Below, piece after piece: positions 40,802-48,927 of a stretch of DNA of 64,000 nucleotides; within the stretch, counting starts at the first letter, position 1, and each line of letters opens with the position of its first letter. The position numbers were made by a program, and so were the translations under genes. This stretch comes from Fimbriiglobus ruber (GTDB lineage Bacteria; Planctomycetota; Planctomycetia; Gemmatales; Gemmataceae). A model generated the notes under the pieces. It worked only from the letters and a program-made list of their open reading frames with translations. It made no database searches and was not told where the DNA came from. The stretch lies in NCBI RefSeq assembly GCF_002197845.1, contig NZ_NIDE01000002.1:930001-994000 (forward strand), in the 5' to 3' direction.

Positions 40802-43518
40802 TCACCCGACCGACGAATTCCAGCGGACTCGTTCAACGAGCCCGGCTCGGGGGCCGTTTCCGGCCGCCGGAAGTCGGTCCACCTCGGCTGCTTGGGGACG
40901 AAGTGGAGGGCGAGCGGGCCGCCGTTCAGGGCCAGGTCGGTGCCGCTGCCGACCATCCGGGCGAAGTGCCGGGCGGCCAGCTGGATCTCCTCCGGCGACG
41001 TCGCCCGCAGGCCGTGGTACAGGAACTGGGTCGCGCCGGCGGTGAACTCCTTCACGTCGGATGGCAGGGTGAGGGCCGCGAGCAGGAGGCCGGCGACGTC
41101 GACCACCTGGCCGACGACCGGAACCTCCTGGGACGCCAGCCAGGCGGCCGCGAGGGTCGGCAGGAGGGGGATGAGGGCCTGCACCTTCTCCTTCATTTCG
41201 GCCGACAGTTCCCCGCTCTGGACGGCCACGTTGACGGCCAGCAGGAGCTTGTCCGCCGGGTCCATGTCGGCGATCCGCTTGGGGTCGTCGAGCCCCTGGC
41301 TCTTCCAGTACGTGGCCACCGCGTCGGCATACAGCCGGTGGATCGTCCGGTCGTCCCGGGTCACCCCGGCCACTCGGAACGGGTTAGCCAGTCCGGGGAG
41401 GACCATCGGTCCGCCGGGCGGGTCGATCGTGTCGCCGGCCCGCGGGGGGAGGCCGGGCGGGAACCGGACCGAGAGCTGGCGGACCGTGTCTTCGAGGTCC
41501 CGGACGGCTTGCTGGTGTTCCGGCGAGTCGCTGCGGGATGCCTGCAAGTTGCCCAGCAAGGCCAGGACTTCGTCGCGGTAGAACCGTTGCATCCGCAACA
41601 GGGCCTCGCCCCGGGCCGTCAGGATCCGGCCCTTCGGGTTCAGGACGACCGACACCCGCGTGTTCCGGGCGGCCCGGGCCCGGTCGTCGGCGGACACGAT
41701 CGGGTCGAGGTTCACGGACACCTCCCCCGGCGCGTACCCGCACAGGGCGGCCCACAACCGCAGCCGGCGGTCGTCCCCGAACGCCCCGGGTTCCTCCAAT
41801 TGGTCGAGTGCCTCACGGATCGAAATGCGGTCGTTCGGGGTGTTGAAGATGTTCCGGAACCACTCGTCCGAGAGGTGAAAGAGTTGGGCGAATTCGTGCT
41901 TCGAGATGGTCCTTTTTTTCCACAGCAGGAGTCCCCAGGAGACCTCGGCGGCCGCCGCGATGTGTGCCGGGATTGGGTCCCGGGGTCCGGCCTCGGGACC
42001 TCCCGGTGCCACAATCGGGACGGTCGTACCACTCGCCCGCGGGACGAACTGGCCGCCGAGGAAGTGTTTCCCCTTCAGGTCGATCCCGCCCCGCGGGGCG
42101 TGGGGCGAATCCTGCGCGTACCCCACCGGACTGCCGGGGGCGGTTTGTTGCGGCGCGTCCCCGCCGACGATCTCGTCGCCCGGTCCGGGCTTGGTCAGGC
42201 CGACCAGGGCGCGGACCTCGTCGGCCTTGAACGTCAGCTTGGCTCCGGGCAGGTGGGCCGCCTTGACAAGCGCGTCGAGCTTGTCCTTGGCTTGCGGGTC
42301 GGGGAGCCGGAAGGTCCACCGATACCGCCAGCGGGCGCCGCGGAAGTTGAGGTGCTGGAGGACGCCGACCAAGTCGCGGGTGAGTGTCTCGCCCAGGTTG
42401 TCGGCGTCCCACGCGAGGAGGTTGAACTTGGTGTCGGCGTGGAGGGCCGCGACGCCGGACCCGCCGAGCCCGCTCCCCCTGGTCCCGGCGGACAGGGACT
42501 GGCCGACGTACAGCCGCTCGATGTGCTTTTCGAAGTACCGGTCGACCATGTCGACCAGAAATTGGGCCCCGGCCGTCTGAGCGGCGATGACCTCGACCTT
42601 GGCCGCGTCCTTGTCCCGCCCGCGGGGCACTGGCACCGCGAGGGCGCTCTTGCCCCGGGCGTCGGCGGCGGCTTGCTTGGCCGCGGCTTCGGCGGCCGGG
42701 TTGCCGTCCTCGTAGTAAAACAGCAACAAACCCATGCTGCCGACTTTTTCCATGTAATCGGTCAGCCACGAGAGCATCTCATCCCGTAGCCACCACGCCC
42801 AATACACGTAATCCCGGAGGCCGACCCCGTGTGACCGGCCGGCCATCTCGGGCTGCCAGTAGTCGGCAGCTTCCCGCTTGTGCGCATGGAGGATGAACCG
42901 CTGGCGGAGGTGGGGCCGGCGGAGCATGGCGAGGAGCGTCCCGCCGTCCCATAGCTTCACGTCTTCGGGCGGGAACGCTCCGGTGTCGCCGGGTCGGATG
43001 GTGATCCCGGGTGTGCCGTCCCAGTCGTACTGGATGGCGTCCCCGTGGACCGGCTCCCACGCCCGGACGATCCACCGGGGGTCGCCGGCGACGGCGTCCT
43101 GGGTCCACGCGAGTTGGGCACCGGACCGGCCGAAGAAGACGGCCGACCCGAGGGCGGTGACGAGTTGCGACAGGCTCGGGGTGCGGCGACAGCAAGCTTG
43201 CAGCAGTCGGCGGACCCGCTCGCGGTCTTCGGAGTACGGGTCTTTGGGGTTGGCCAGGTCGATGTCGTCGGGGTCGGCTTCGACCTCCCACGGCCACCGC
43301 GTCAGAGGTAGCACCCGCTCCTGTTCGAGGGCGGCCAGGTAGGCGTCGCGTCGCATGGCCTGGGCGTTGCGACGTCCGGCCCGGACGGCCTCGTCCCAGC
43401 GGTACGAGTAGGTGCGGGAGAACAGGTTATAGAGTGCGGAGAAGGAGCGGACGGGTGGGATGAGGAACCCGCGGGGGTCGGTCGCCTGGGCGTCGATGGG
43501 GGAGCGGTCGGGGGGCAT
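40549..43518 (-). CDS. phage portal protein fused to a pretoxin region (unit B)
   Basis: The start is ATG 43518; 989 residues. Residues 1-430 are a DUF935/Mu gp29-like portal (PVRSFSALYNLFSRTYSYRW; WDGGTLLAMLRRPHLRQRFI; GSMGLLLFYYEDGNPAAEAA; QFLVDMVDRYFEKHIERLYV). The motif APRGGIDLKGKHFLGGQFVP near 455-475 marks the fusion point. A helical pretoxin region (ISIREALDQLEEPGAFGDDR; LPGLANPFRVAGVTRDDRTI) runs to about residue 900. The last 90 residues are Arg-rich and probably out of frame, overlapping the real toxin frame. The portal forms the DNA entry ring of the capsid. Confidence 0.8.
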   Translation of the reverse strand: MPPDRSPIDAQATDPRGFLIPPVRSFSALYNLFSRTYSYRWDEAVRAGRRNAQAMRRDAYLAALEQERVLPLTRWPWEVEADPDDIDLANPKDPYSEDRERVRRLLQACCRRTPSLSQLVTALGSAVFFGRSGAQLAWTQDAVAGDPRWIVRAWEPVHGDAIQYDWDGTPGITIRPGDTGAFPPEDVKLWDGGTLLAMLRRPHLRQRFILHAHKREAADYWQPEMAGRSHGVGLRDYVYWAWWLRDEMLSWLTDYMEKVGSMGLLLFYYEDGNPAAEAAAKQAAADARGKSALAVPVPRGRDKDAAKVEVIAAQTAGAQFLVDMVDRYFEKHIERLYVGQSLSAGTRGSGLGGSGVAALHADTKFNLLAWDADNLGETLTRDLVGVLQHLNFRGARWRYRWTFRLPDPQAKDKLDALVKAAHLPGAKLTFKADEVRALVGLTKPGPGDEIVGGDAPQQTAPGSPVGYAQDSPHAPRGGIDLKGKHFLGGQFVPRASGTTVPIVAPGGPEAGPRDPIPAHIAAAAEVSWGLLLWKKRTISKHEFAQLFHLSDEWFRNIFNTPNDRISIREALDQLEEPGAFGDDRRLRLWAALCGYAPGEVSVNLDPIVSADDRARAARNTRVSVVLNPKGRILTARGEALLRMQRFYRDEVLALLGNLQASRSDSPEHQQAVRDLEDTVRQLSVRFPPGLPPRAGDTIDPPGGPMVLPGLANPFRVAGVTRDDRTIHRLYADAVATYWKSQGLDDPKRIADMDPADKLLLAVNVAVQSGELSAEMKEKVQALIPLLPTLAAAWLASQEVPVVGQVVDVAGLLLAALTLPSDVKEFTAGATQFLYHGLRATSPEEIQLAARHFARMVGSGTDLALNGGPLALHFVPKQPRWTDFRRPETAPEPGSLNESAGIRRSGDSGLGDAFGRKARLRPSETRPQGGARDERIPRRAAGPKGYHRPKDSRSHPRNEGSGSVPKISGCRTSAGSSRGRKSTPTPTSLP

Positions 43519-43621
43519 GCGGGGACCTCGGGTCGGGCCGCTCCCGTGTGCGCGGGAGTGTTGGGACGTGCGGGCCCGGGCGCCGGGGGTGCCGGGGCGG
43601 GTGCGTGGGTGCGGCTATCCG

Positions 43622-43631
43622 CAGGCTAACC
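43622..43631 (-). promoter_or_regulatory. recurrent GGTTAGCCTG motif, portal B leader
   Basis: GGTTAGCCTG lies 104 bases before the portal start and is followed by a GC-rich leader shared with units A and C. Confidence 0.5.
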
Positions 43632-43678
43632 GCGGGTTTTGCGAGACTGGAAAAGGGGGAAGCGCATCCTGTCTTCTA

Positions 43679-43833
43679 CCCCTCGGGGCGGCCGGACGTA
43701 GACCCGGGCGGGAGCCCGGGGACACCAGGGGAGCGACATTCGCTCACTCCTGCGGTTGATCCGGGTGAGTGCCTGCCCCCGATGTCCCCGGGCTCCCGCC
43801 CGGGTCTACGTTCGGCCGCCCCCGAGGGGCGGA
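43679..43833. repeat. inverted repeat, family R1 (opposite arrangement)
   Basis: The left arm CGTAGACCCGGGCGGGAGCC and right arm GGCTCCCGCCCGGGTCTACG face away from the direction seen at 2731. It separates terminase from portal. Confidence 0.85.
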
Positions 43834-43856
43834 AAACCACGCCCGGCGATCGCTGC

Positions 43857-43890
43857 CGACTTGAAGACTTGAAGACCTGAAGACTTGATG
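43857..43890. repeat. short tandem repeat GACTTGAA
   Basis: Four imperfect units of eight to nine bases (GACTTGAA, GACTTGAA, GACCTGAA, GACTTGAT) stand between R1 and the terminase stop. Similar short GTCAAGTC strings border repeats at 24000 and 59570. Confidence 0.7.
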
Positions 43891-43897
43891 ACGACTT

Positions 43898-45574
43898 TCA
43901 CGTCCGGTCGCGCCAGTTCCGGCGGCCGCCGGTGTCGACCCAGGAAGCGGTGCCGGGGGTGCGGGCGTCGTAGTAGGCGAGGTTCAGGGCGTCCATGCCG
44001 TCGGGCGAGCGGCCGAGCTTGCGCTTAGTCTCGTCCTTCGGCTCCACGCACCGGCGGCCGGCCGAATCGGGCCACCAGAGCGGGGCCAACGCCTGCGCCT
44101 CCAGCTTCGCGACGAGGTACGGCTTTCGGGCGTTCAAGTCCGCCAGGGAGAGGAGGCCGGCCTTCGCCCGCTCGACCGTCGAAAACCAGAGTTCGTGCCG
44201 CACCTTCTGATACTTGACCGCTTCGTTAGCCGTTTCGGAGGAGTTAACTGGGAAGACCGCGTAGCCGTCGGCCCGGAGGATGCTCACCACGCCGCCCCCG
44301 ACGCCGGTGTCGTCGACCTTGATGCGGATCGTCTTCGGGTCGATCGCGGCGGCCGTTCGCGGGCGGGTCGAGGTCGCGCGGGCCGCGAGCGCGGCGGCGA
44401 TCTCCTTCAGGCGGGCGGCGACGCGGACCTCGTCCCACCCGTTGACCGCCTCGTGGTCGAGGCTGACCGGCCCCCAGCGGGAGTGCGTCTCGGTCCAGTC
44501 GTCGCCGAAGCGGGCCACGTCGCAGCCGATTTCGGGTAGGTCGCCCGGAGCCCACACCAGAGTCGGGTTCGGCGCGAGGACGCTCGCCCACAACTGTTCG
44601 GACCAGACGCCGTAGGTGCCCGCGGACGGCCGGCGGCCCAGAACCCGGGCTTCGCCCAGCGGCCCGGGCCGCCACCAGGCGCCGGAGCCGGGCGGGAACT
44701 CCACGTCCGCCGGCGTCTGGTTTCCGGCCGACACCCGCTCGAACCAGTCGCCCATCCAGGCGGTCACTTGCTCGACCGTCACGGCACCGGGGACGGGCAG
44801 CGACAGGAGGGGCGAGCCCTTGCGCGACCGGTCGGCGTTCGCGAGGCCGACGGCCACGTTCGGGTGCGTCAGGCTGCTGACGGCGAAGACGCGCCACTTC
44901 CGCTCGCCGTCGGGGCCGACGGCCCGCTCCTCCTGGAAGCTCTGGCTCGTGGTCGTGGTCGGGTTCAGGATGGCGAAGAAGCCGTGCTCGCCGGTGGGCT
45001 GGAACATGGTGCCGGCCGTCTGCCAGTAGATGCCGTCCACGCCCTCGGCCTCGTCGAAGACGAAGAGCATGCGGGCCCGGTGGCGGCCCTGGAAGCTCTC
45101 GCCGGCGGCGGCCGTGTAGCCCTTGGCGTAGTGGTCCGGGCCGATCCGCATCTCGGGCGCGGCCGGGCCGGCGAAGTTCATCGACAGACGGACGGCGGCC
45201 CGCTGCCGCTGGAGGCGGACTTCCGTCCAGAGGAGGTCGGCCACGTCCCGGCGCGTTGGGGCGGTGGTGATGACGACGCCGGGGTCGCGGGTGTCGTACC
45301 ACCAGTTGACGAGCCAGGCCGCGAGATACGTTTTCCCCACGTTGTGGCCGGACTTGACGAGGACACGGTAGGGCGGCTGGAGGATGGCCGGGGCGATGGC
45401 CGCCTGGTCCGGGGTGGGGGTGACGCCGAGGACGTCGACCGCGTAGCCGACGGGGTCATTCATGTAGCGGGCGAAGGAAGGGGCCGCCGCCCGGGAGCGC
45501 TCGTCCTGTTCGGCCCGGGTCCGTTCCAATTCCGTGAGCATGGCCCTCAACTGACGCTTCGGGATTTTCGCCAC
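43898..45574 (-). CDS. terL: terminase large subunit
   Basis: The 558-residue protein starts at GTG 45574; ATG 45541 is an alternative. The ATPase domain has a Walker A-like SGHNVGKT (75-82) and Walker B FVFDEAEG (172-178). The RNase H-like nuclease has IGCDVARFGDD (D352), IKVDDTGVGGG (D421/D422) and SPDGMDALNLAYYD (D525/D528). It packages DNA into the prohead through the portal, encoded next on the same strand. All catalytic positions are present. Confidence 0.93.
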   Translation of the reverse strand: MAKIPKRQLRAMLTELERTRAEQDERSRAAAPSFARYMNDPVGYAVDVLGVTPTPDQAAIAPAILQPPYRVLVKSGHNVGKTYLAAWLVNWWYDTRDPGVVITTAPTRRDVADLLWTEVRLQRQRAAVRLSMNFAGPAAPEMRIGPDHYAKGYTAAAGESFQGRHRARMLFVFDEAEGVDGIYWQTAGTMFQPTGEHGFFAILNPTTTTSQSFQEERAVGPDGERKWRVFAVSSLTHPNVAVGLANADRSRKGSPLLSLPVPGAVTVEQVTAWMGDWFERVSAGNQTPADVEFPPGSGAWWRPGPLGEARVLGRRPSAGTYGVWSEQLWASVLAPNPTLVWAPGDLPEIGCDVARFGDDWTETHSRWGPVSLDHEAVNGWDEVRVAARLKEIAAALAARATSTRPRTAAAIDPKTIRIKVDDTGVGGGVVSILRADGYAVFPVNSSETANEAVKYQKVRHELWFSTVERAKAGLLSLADLNARKPYLVAKLEAQALAPLWWPDSAGRRCVEPKDETKRKLGRSPDGMDALNLAYYDARTPGTASWVDTGGRRNWRDRT

Positions 45575-45938
45575 GTGCTACCTCGCGGTCGTGCCGTTCC
45601 AGGTCGCGGATGCGCCGGATGATGTCGTCGTACTTCTCGCTGTGGGTGGCGAATTCGAGGGGGTATTGCCGCTCCAGCCACCACGCCGCCGCCTGCCACT
45701 TGTCGGCCGCCGCCATCTGGATGTGGGCGACGTTCCGGGCGAGGGCGTCGGCCAGCGCCTTCCGGACCGCGACCAGGAAATCGTGGTGGGCCCCGGACGT
45801 CGCCTTGGCCCCACGTTGGAGCCACACCTGCAGGGTCCGCGAGTGGATGCCGGCCCGCATCGCCGCGTACTTCTTGGGCACCCCGGCGGCGATGCCGTCG
45901 ATGATGATCCGCCGCACCTCGGGCGTGAGCTTGGTCAC
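45456..45938 (-). CDS. terminase small subunit-like DNA-binding protein
   Basis: The start is at 45938 (MTKLTPEVRRIIIDGIAAGV). The first 40 residues hold a helix-turn-helix (GVPKKYAAMRAGIHSRTLQV), followed by a helical region (FLVAVRKALADALARNVAHI; ADKWQAAAWWLERQYPLEFA) typical of small terminase or phage helix-turn-helix proteins. The last 40 residues overlap the terL start by 119 bases, an unusually long overlap; the functional protein may end earlier. Confidence 0.72.
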   Translation of the reverse strand: MTKLTPEVRRIIIDGIAAGVPKKYAAMRAGIHSRTLQVWLQRGAKATSGAHHDFLVAVRKALADALARNVAHIQMAAADKWQAAAWWLERQYPLEFATHSEKYDDIIRRIRDLERHDREVARGENPEASVEGHAHGIGTDPGRTGRALPGGGPFLRPLHE

Positions 45939-45965
45939 GGTACACCTTCAAGAAAAAGCAGGTTT

Positions 45966-46086
45966 GGCCACAGAGATCACAGAGGACACAGAGCAGAAAA
46001 GAGAGGGAAGAGAGGAGAGCTAATACTTTGCTTGAACTATTTGGCTTCTTCTCTCTTCTCTGTGTCTTCTGTGACCTCTGTGGCTA
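45966..46086. repeat. inverted repeat, variant of family R2
   Basis: The arms GGCCACAGAGATCACAGAGG and CCTCTGTGGCTA pair around an AT-rich centre. The sequence differs from R2 but has the same design (purine-rich arm with GAGGGCAC-like units). Confidence 0.75.
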
Positions 46087-47208
46087 AACTCTTTGGATTT
46101 TGAGCAAGCTCCGGGCGTCGTCCGGGCGGGGCGGGCCGACGTATTCGAAACCGGCGGTGAACCGCTCGGTCGCCCGGGTCCGCCCCAGAGTGATGCCGGA
46201 CTTGTTGGGCTCGTGGCGGCCGCCCAGGGAGGGTGGTCGCGTCATCCGCCAGAGGGGAGACTTGGCCCGGTGGCGGATGATGGCGGGGTGGGCGGTGGTG
46301 CTGCGGTAGGGCTTGCCGAGGCAACGCATGACGCCCGCGACGAAGTCGCTCAGGGCGTTGCCGATGCCGACGCCCTGATAGTCCGGCAGGCAGACGGTCC
46401 GGTGCTCGCGCCACCAGCAGACGCGGCCCGGGCAGTGGATCGCCGAGGCGAACGCCACCGGGCGGCCCTGCCAGAACGCGGCGAAGCACGTCGCGGACGG
46501 GTGCAGGCTCGCGTCTAAATAATGATGGTGCTTGAACGTGTCCCAGGCGGCGGCGCGAACGCGGCGGACTTCCAGCTCGATCGGCGGCCGCCGAAGTGCC
46601 CTCCGCGTCAGGGTGCCGTTGGGCATGTCGATCACCCAATCGGGGCAGAGCCATTCGGCCACGTCGTCGTGGCAGGTGACGGCCACGAACCGCTTCCCCG
46701 GCTGCCGGCGAACGGTCTTCGCGACCGCGGCGCTGCCGATCCGGGCGACCGTCCGGTCGACGACCGACGTGAACTCGTCCACGACGACGAGCGGCCGCGG
46801 GTCGCAGAGGGCGCGGGCGAGGGTGGCCCGGAACTGCTCGCCGTTGGACAGGCAGCGGAACGGCCGGACCCAACTCGGCGGGCTACTGAACCCGACCGAC
46901 GAGAGGGCCGCCGTCACGTCCTTGACCGAAAGGTCGGCCGGGAAGCCGTCGACCACAGCTTTGTCCGCCGGCCACTCGTACCCGCCGATGAGCGCGTCGC
47001 CGAACGCGGCCCGGGCGAGCGTCGATTTACCCGAGCCCGACGGCCCGACGATCAGGCCGACCTGCCAGTCGGCGTTGGGTGCGGGTACGTCGACCGTCCA
47101 CGAGCGTGAGGAGCGGTCCGCGGGCGGTATGTCGAACAGGCCCGCGAGCTGCAAGACGCGGGCGGTCTTCGCGACGGGGGCTTCGAGATGGAAGGTGAGG
47201 GTGGGCAT
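46084..47208 (-). CDS. ABC-type ATPase fused to GNAT acetyltransferase domain (COG2401-like)
   Basis: The start is ATG 47208; 374 residues. The ABC domain has Walker A GPSGSGKS (55-62), a signature region CLSNGEQFRATLARAL (119-134) and Walker B VVVDEF (141-146). Residues 220-320 form a GNAT-like fold with the acetyl-CoA loop QGVGIG (277-282), resembling Mom-like phage acetyltransferases. Such fusions are known in phages and archaea; a role in DNA modification or packaging protection is suspected. It lies between a ParB-like gene and terminase. Confidence 0.82.
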   Translation of the reverse strand: MPTLTFHLEAPVAKTARVLQLAGLFDIPPADRSSRSWTVDVPAPNADWQVGLIVGPSGSGKSTLARAAFGDALIGGYEWPADKAVVDGFPADLSVKDVTAALSSVGFSSPPSWVRPFRCLSNGEQFRATLARALCDPRPLVVVDEFTSVVDRTVARIGSAAVAKTVRRQPGKRFVAVTCHDDVAEWLCPDWVIDMPNGTLTRRALRRPPIELEVRRVRAAAWDTFKHHHYLDASLHPSATCFAAFWQGRPVAFASAIHCPGRVCWWREHRTVCLPDYQGVGIGNALSDFVAGVMRCLGKPYRSTTAHPAIIRHRAKSPLWRMTRPPSLGGRHEPNKSGITLGRTRATERFTAGFEYVGPPRPDDARSLLKIQRV

Positions 47209-47219
47209 GGTAAAGCAGA

Positions 47220-47328
47220 GTTAAAAATTAAAAGTTAAAAATTAAAAAAGAATACAGTGGAAGTTTCATGTGGGGTGAGGATTGAGCAGATGGGTTGTTT
47301 CTGTATTTTTTAACTTTTAATTTTTAAC
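47220..47328. repeat. AT-rich inverted repeat, family R3
   Basis: GTTAAAAATTAAAAGTTAAA at the left mirrors TTTTTAACTTTTAATTTTTA at the right. It is the second copy of the element at 25214-25311, here between the ABC-GNAT and ParB-like genes. Confidence 0.85.
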
Positions 47329-47336
47329 TGGTTTCC

Positions 47337-47897
47337 TCAGCTGATCAGCGACCGGCACGTGAGCCCGTCGGCCGTAAAGCGCTCCAACAGCTCCGCCTGG
47401 TGGCCCTCGTCCGTGCAGAGGACGAGGATGTGATACTTCTCGGCGATCTCTTCCAGGGAGGCAGTCGTCGCGGATACTTCGGGCGTTTCCTTGCTGGAAC
47501 GCGCGGCGGCCAGTTCCTTGAGCAGCGCGCCGACCGCGTCGTTGTCCGTGTGCACCGACCGGAGCAGGGCGTCGAGCTTGCCGGCGTCGGTCCCGGCCAT
47601 CGCGCCGAGCGGGTCGAGGGTAACAAGGAGTTTGTCCGCCTCGTCGTCCGTCAGGTCGACGACCAGGACGGGGACGACCGCGTCGGGCGCGGTCTCGGCC
47701 CGCAGGTGGCCGTCGAGGAGCGTCAGGCCGGCGGGCGTGTCGCGGGCGATGAGGGCGCCGGCGAACCCGATCTCGGCCAACACGCCGCGGAGGACGTTCT
47801 TCTGCCGGTCGGGGTGGGTCCGCCAGTTCTTCGGGTTGGGCACGAGGTCGCCCGCCGGCACCCGCCGCAGTTCCTTGACCCGGTCGCGAATTTTCAC
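47337..47897 (-). CDS. ParB-like nuclease domain protein
   Basis: The start is GTG 47897 after GGAGCAGG. The 186-residue product has LRRVPAGDLVPNPKNWRTHP and then LTLLDGHLRAETA, the conserved ParB/Srx motifs for nucleotide binding. In phages, such proteins often accompany DNA-modifying enzymes or methylases. It is the first gene of a probable operon with ABC-GNAT and the terminases. Confidence 0.82.
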   Translation of the reverse strand: MKIRDRVKELRRVPAGDLVPNPKNWRTHPDRQKNVLRGVLAEIGFAGALIARDTPAGLTLLDGHLRAETAPDAVVPVLVVDLTDDEADKLLVTLDPLGAMAGTDAGKLDALLRSVHTDNDAVGALLKELAAARSSKETPEVSATTASLEEIAEKYHILVLCTDEGHQAELLERFTADGLTCRSLIS

Positions 47898-47963
47898 GCG
47901 GCACCTGCTCCGATGGTTTCGCTGCGGGCCGAGGCGATAAGCCCGACCCGGTTCATCCGCTCA

Positions 47964-47973
47964 CAGGCTAACC
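47964..47973 (-). promoter_or_regulatory. recurrent GGTTAGCCTG motif upstream of the ParB-like gene
   Basis: The motif lies 67 bases before the GTG at 47897, at the head of the ParB-terminase operon. Confidence 0.5.
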
Positions 47974-48086
47974 GCGTGCGGAAGGAGGGGTGGGGCTGGC
48001 GGGGTGGGTGTATTGCTTGAGAAGATCGCGGCGGGTAACCTGCCTGTTCTGCACACGAAGAATGTTCAGACGTGGGATCTTCTCAG

Positions 48087-48917
48087 ATGTTGAGCTTTCT
48101 GTTTTGGAATTTGAAGAGTGAGAACGTCGAGACCCTCGCCAATCTGGTCGAGCATCTGTCGGCTGATATCGTCATCCTGGCCGAGTGTCCGGCGCCATCC
48201 GGGGCCATTCTCCGCGCAATTAACCGCACTAGCAAAGACTACTTTCTGGCCCGAAGTGGGTGTGATAAAATCGCTATCTATGCGCGGTATTCTGGCAGGT
48301 TGCTTGAGCCTGTTAAACGGGAAAATGAGGAGGTTCGCGGAGACGATTTCAGTTTTCGGCGGTTCGTTCTCCCGAAGCGAGGGGAGTTGTTGCTGTGCTC
48401 CGTACACCTTCCGTCGAAGCAACGACGGGAGAGAATCGATCAGATCGACTACGCTGTGAATTTTGCCGATTTGATAGCCGATGTGGAGACAATTGTGGGG
48501 CACCAGCGGACCGTCTTGGTTGGGGATCTAAACATGAACCCTTACGAAGACGGAATTGTGATGGCGTCCGGCCTTCACGCCGTACCGACCCGCCGCATTG
48601 CCTGCAAAGAGGTGCGCACGGTCAAGTTTCCGAGTGGGACGTATTTTTACAACCCCATGTGGTCACATTTCGGTGAAAAGCTTCAAGGCCATGCGGGGAG
48701 CTACTTCCTCGAATCACCGAAGTCGCGGGCCGATCACTGGAACATCTACGATCAGGTTCTCGTCCGACCGGAACTACTGCCTTATTTCCGGGATGAGGAC
48801 GTTCAGATTATCTGGCATGATCCGATTGGGGATCGTTCGTTGCTGGGGCCCGATGGGGTTCCGAATCGGGAGGAGTTCTCCGATCACCTCCCGGTTGCAT
48901 TCAAAATTAACCTCTGA
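48087..48917 (+). CDS. endonuclease/exonuclease/phosphatase (EEP) family protein
   Basis: I choose ATG 48087 (MLSFLFWNLKSENVETLANL); a GTG at 48072 is also in frame. The 276-residue protein shows N in FLFWNLK, E in DIVILAECPAP, the VLVGDLNMNPYEDG motif and SDHLPVAFK at the end, which together form the EEP metal site. It should hydrolyse phosphodiesters of nucleic acid or a nucleotide or phospholipid. Its base composition is lower in GC than its neighbours, indicating transfer. It is followed after ten bases by a small gene. Confidence 0.85.
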   Translation: MLSFLFWNLKSENVETLANLVEHLSADIVILAECPAPSGAILRAINRTSKDYFLARSGCDKIAIYARYSGRLLEPVKRENEEVRGDDFSFRRFVLPKRGELLLCSVHLPSKQRRERIDQIDYAVNFADLIADVETIVGHQRTVLVGDLNMNPYEDGIVMASGLHAVPTRRIACKEVRTVKFPSGTYFYNPMWSHFGEKLQGHAGSYFLESPKSRADHWNIYDQVLVRPELLPYFRDEDVQIIWHDPIGDRSLLGPDGVPNREEFSDHLPVAFKINL

Positions 48918-48927
48918 TGGTGACCTC

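Noticed and set aside
40657-42789. A 710-residue plus-strand frame opposite the portal
   Set aside because: It is antisense to the intact portal gene; the same shadow appears opposite the unit C copy.
45456-45574. The C-terminal 40 residues of the small terminase as proven
   Set aside because: They overlap terL by 119 bases and have composition of an alternate frame; kept in the feature but not trusted.
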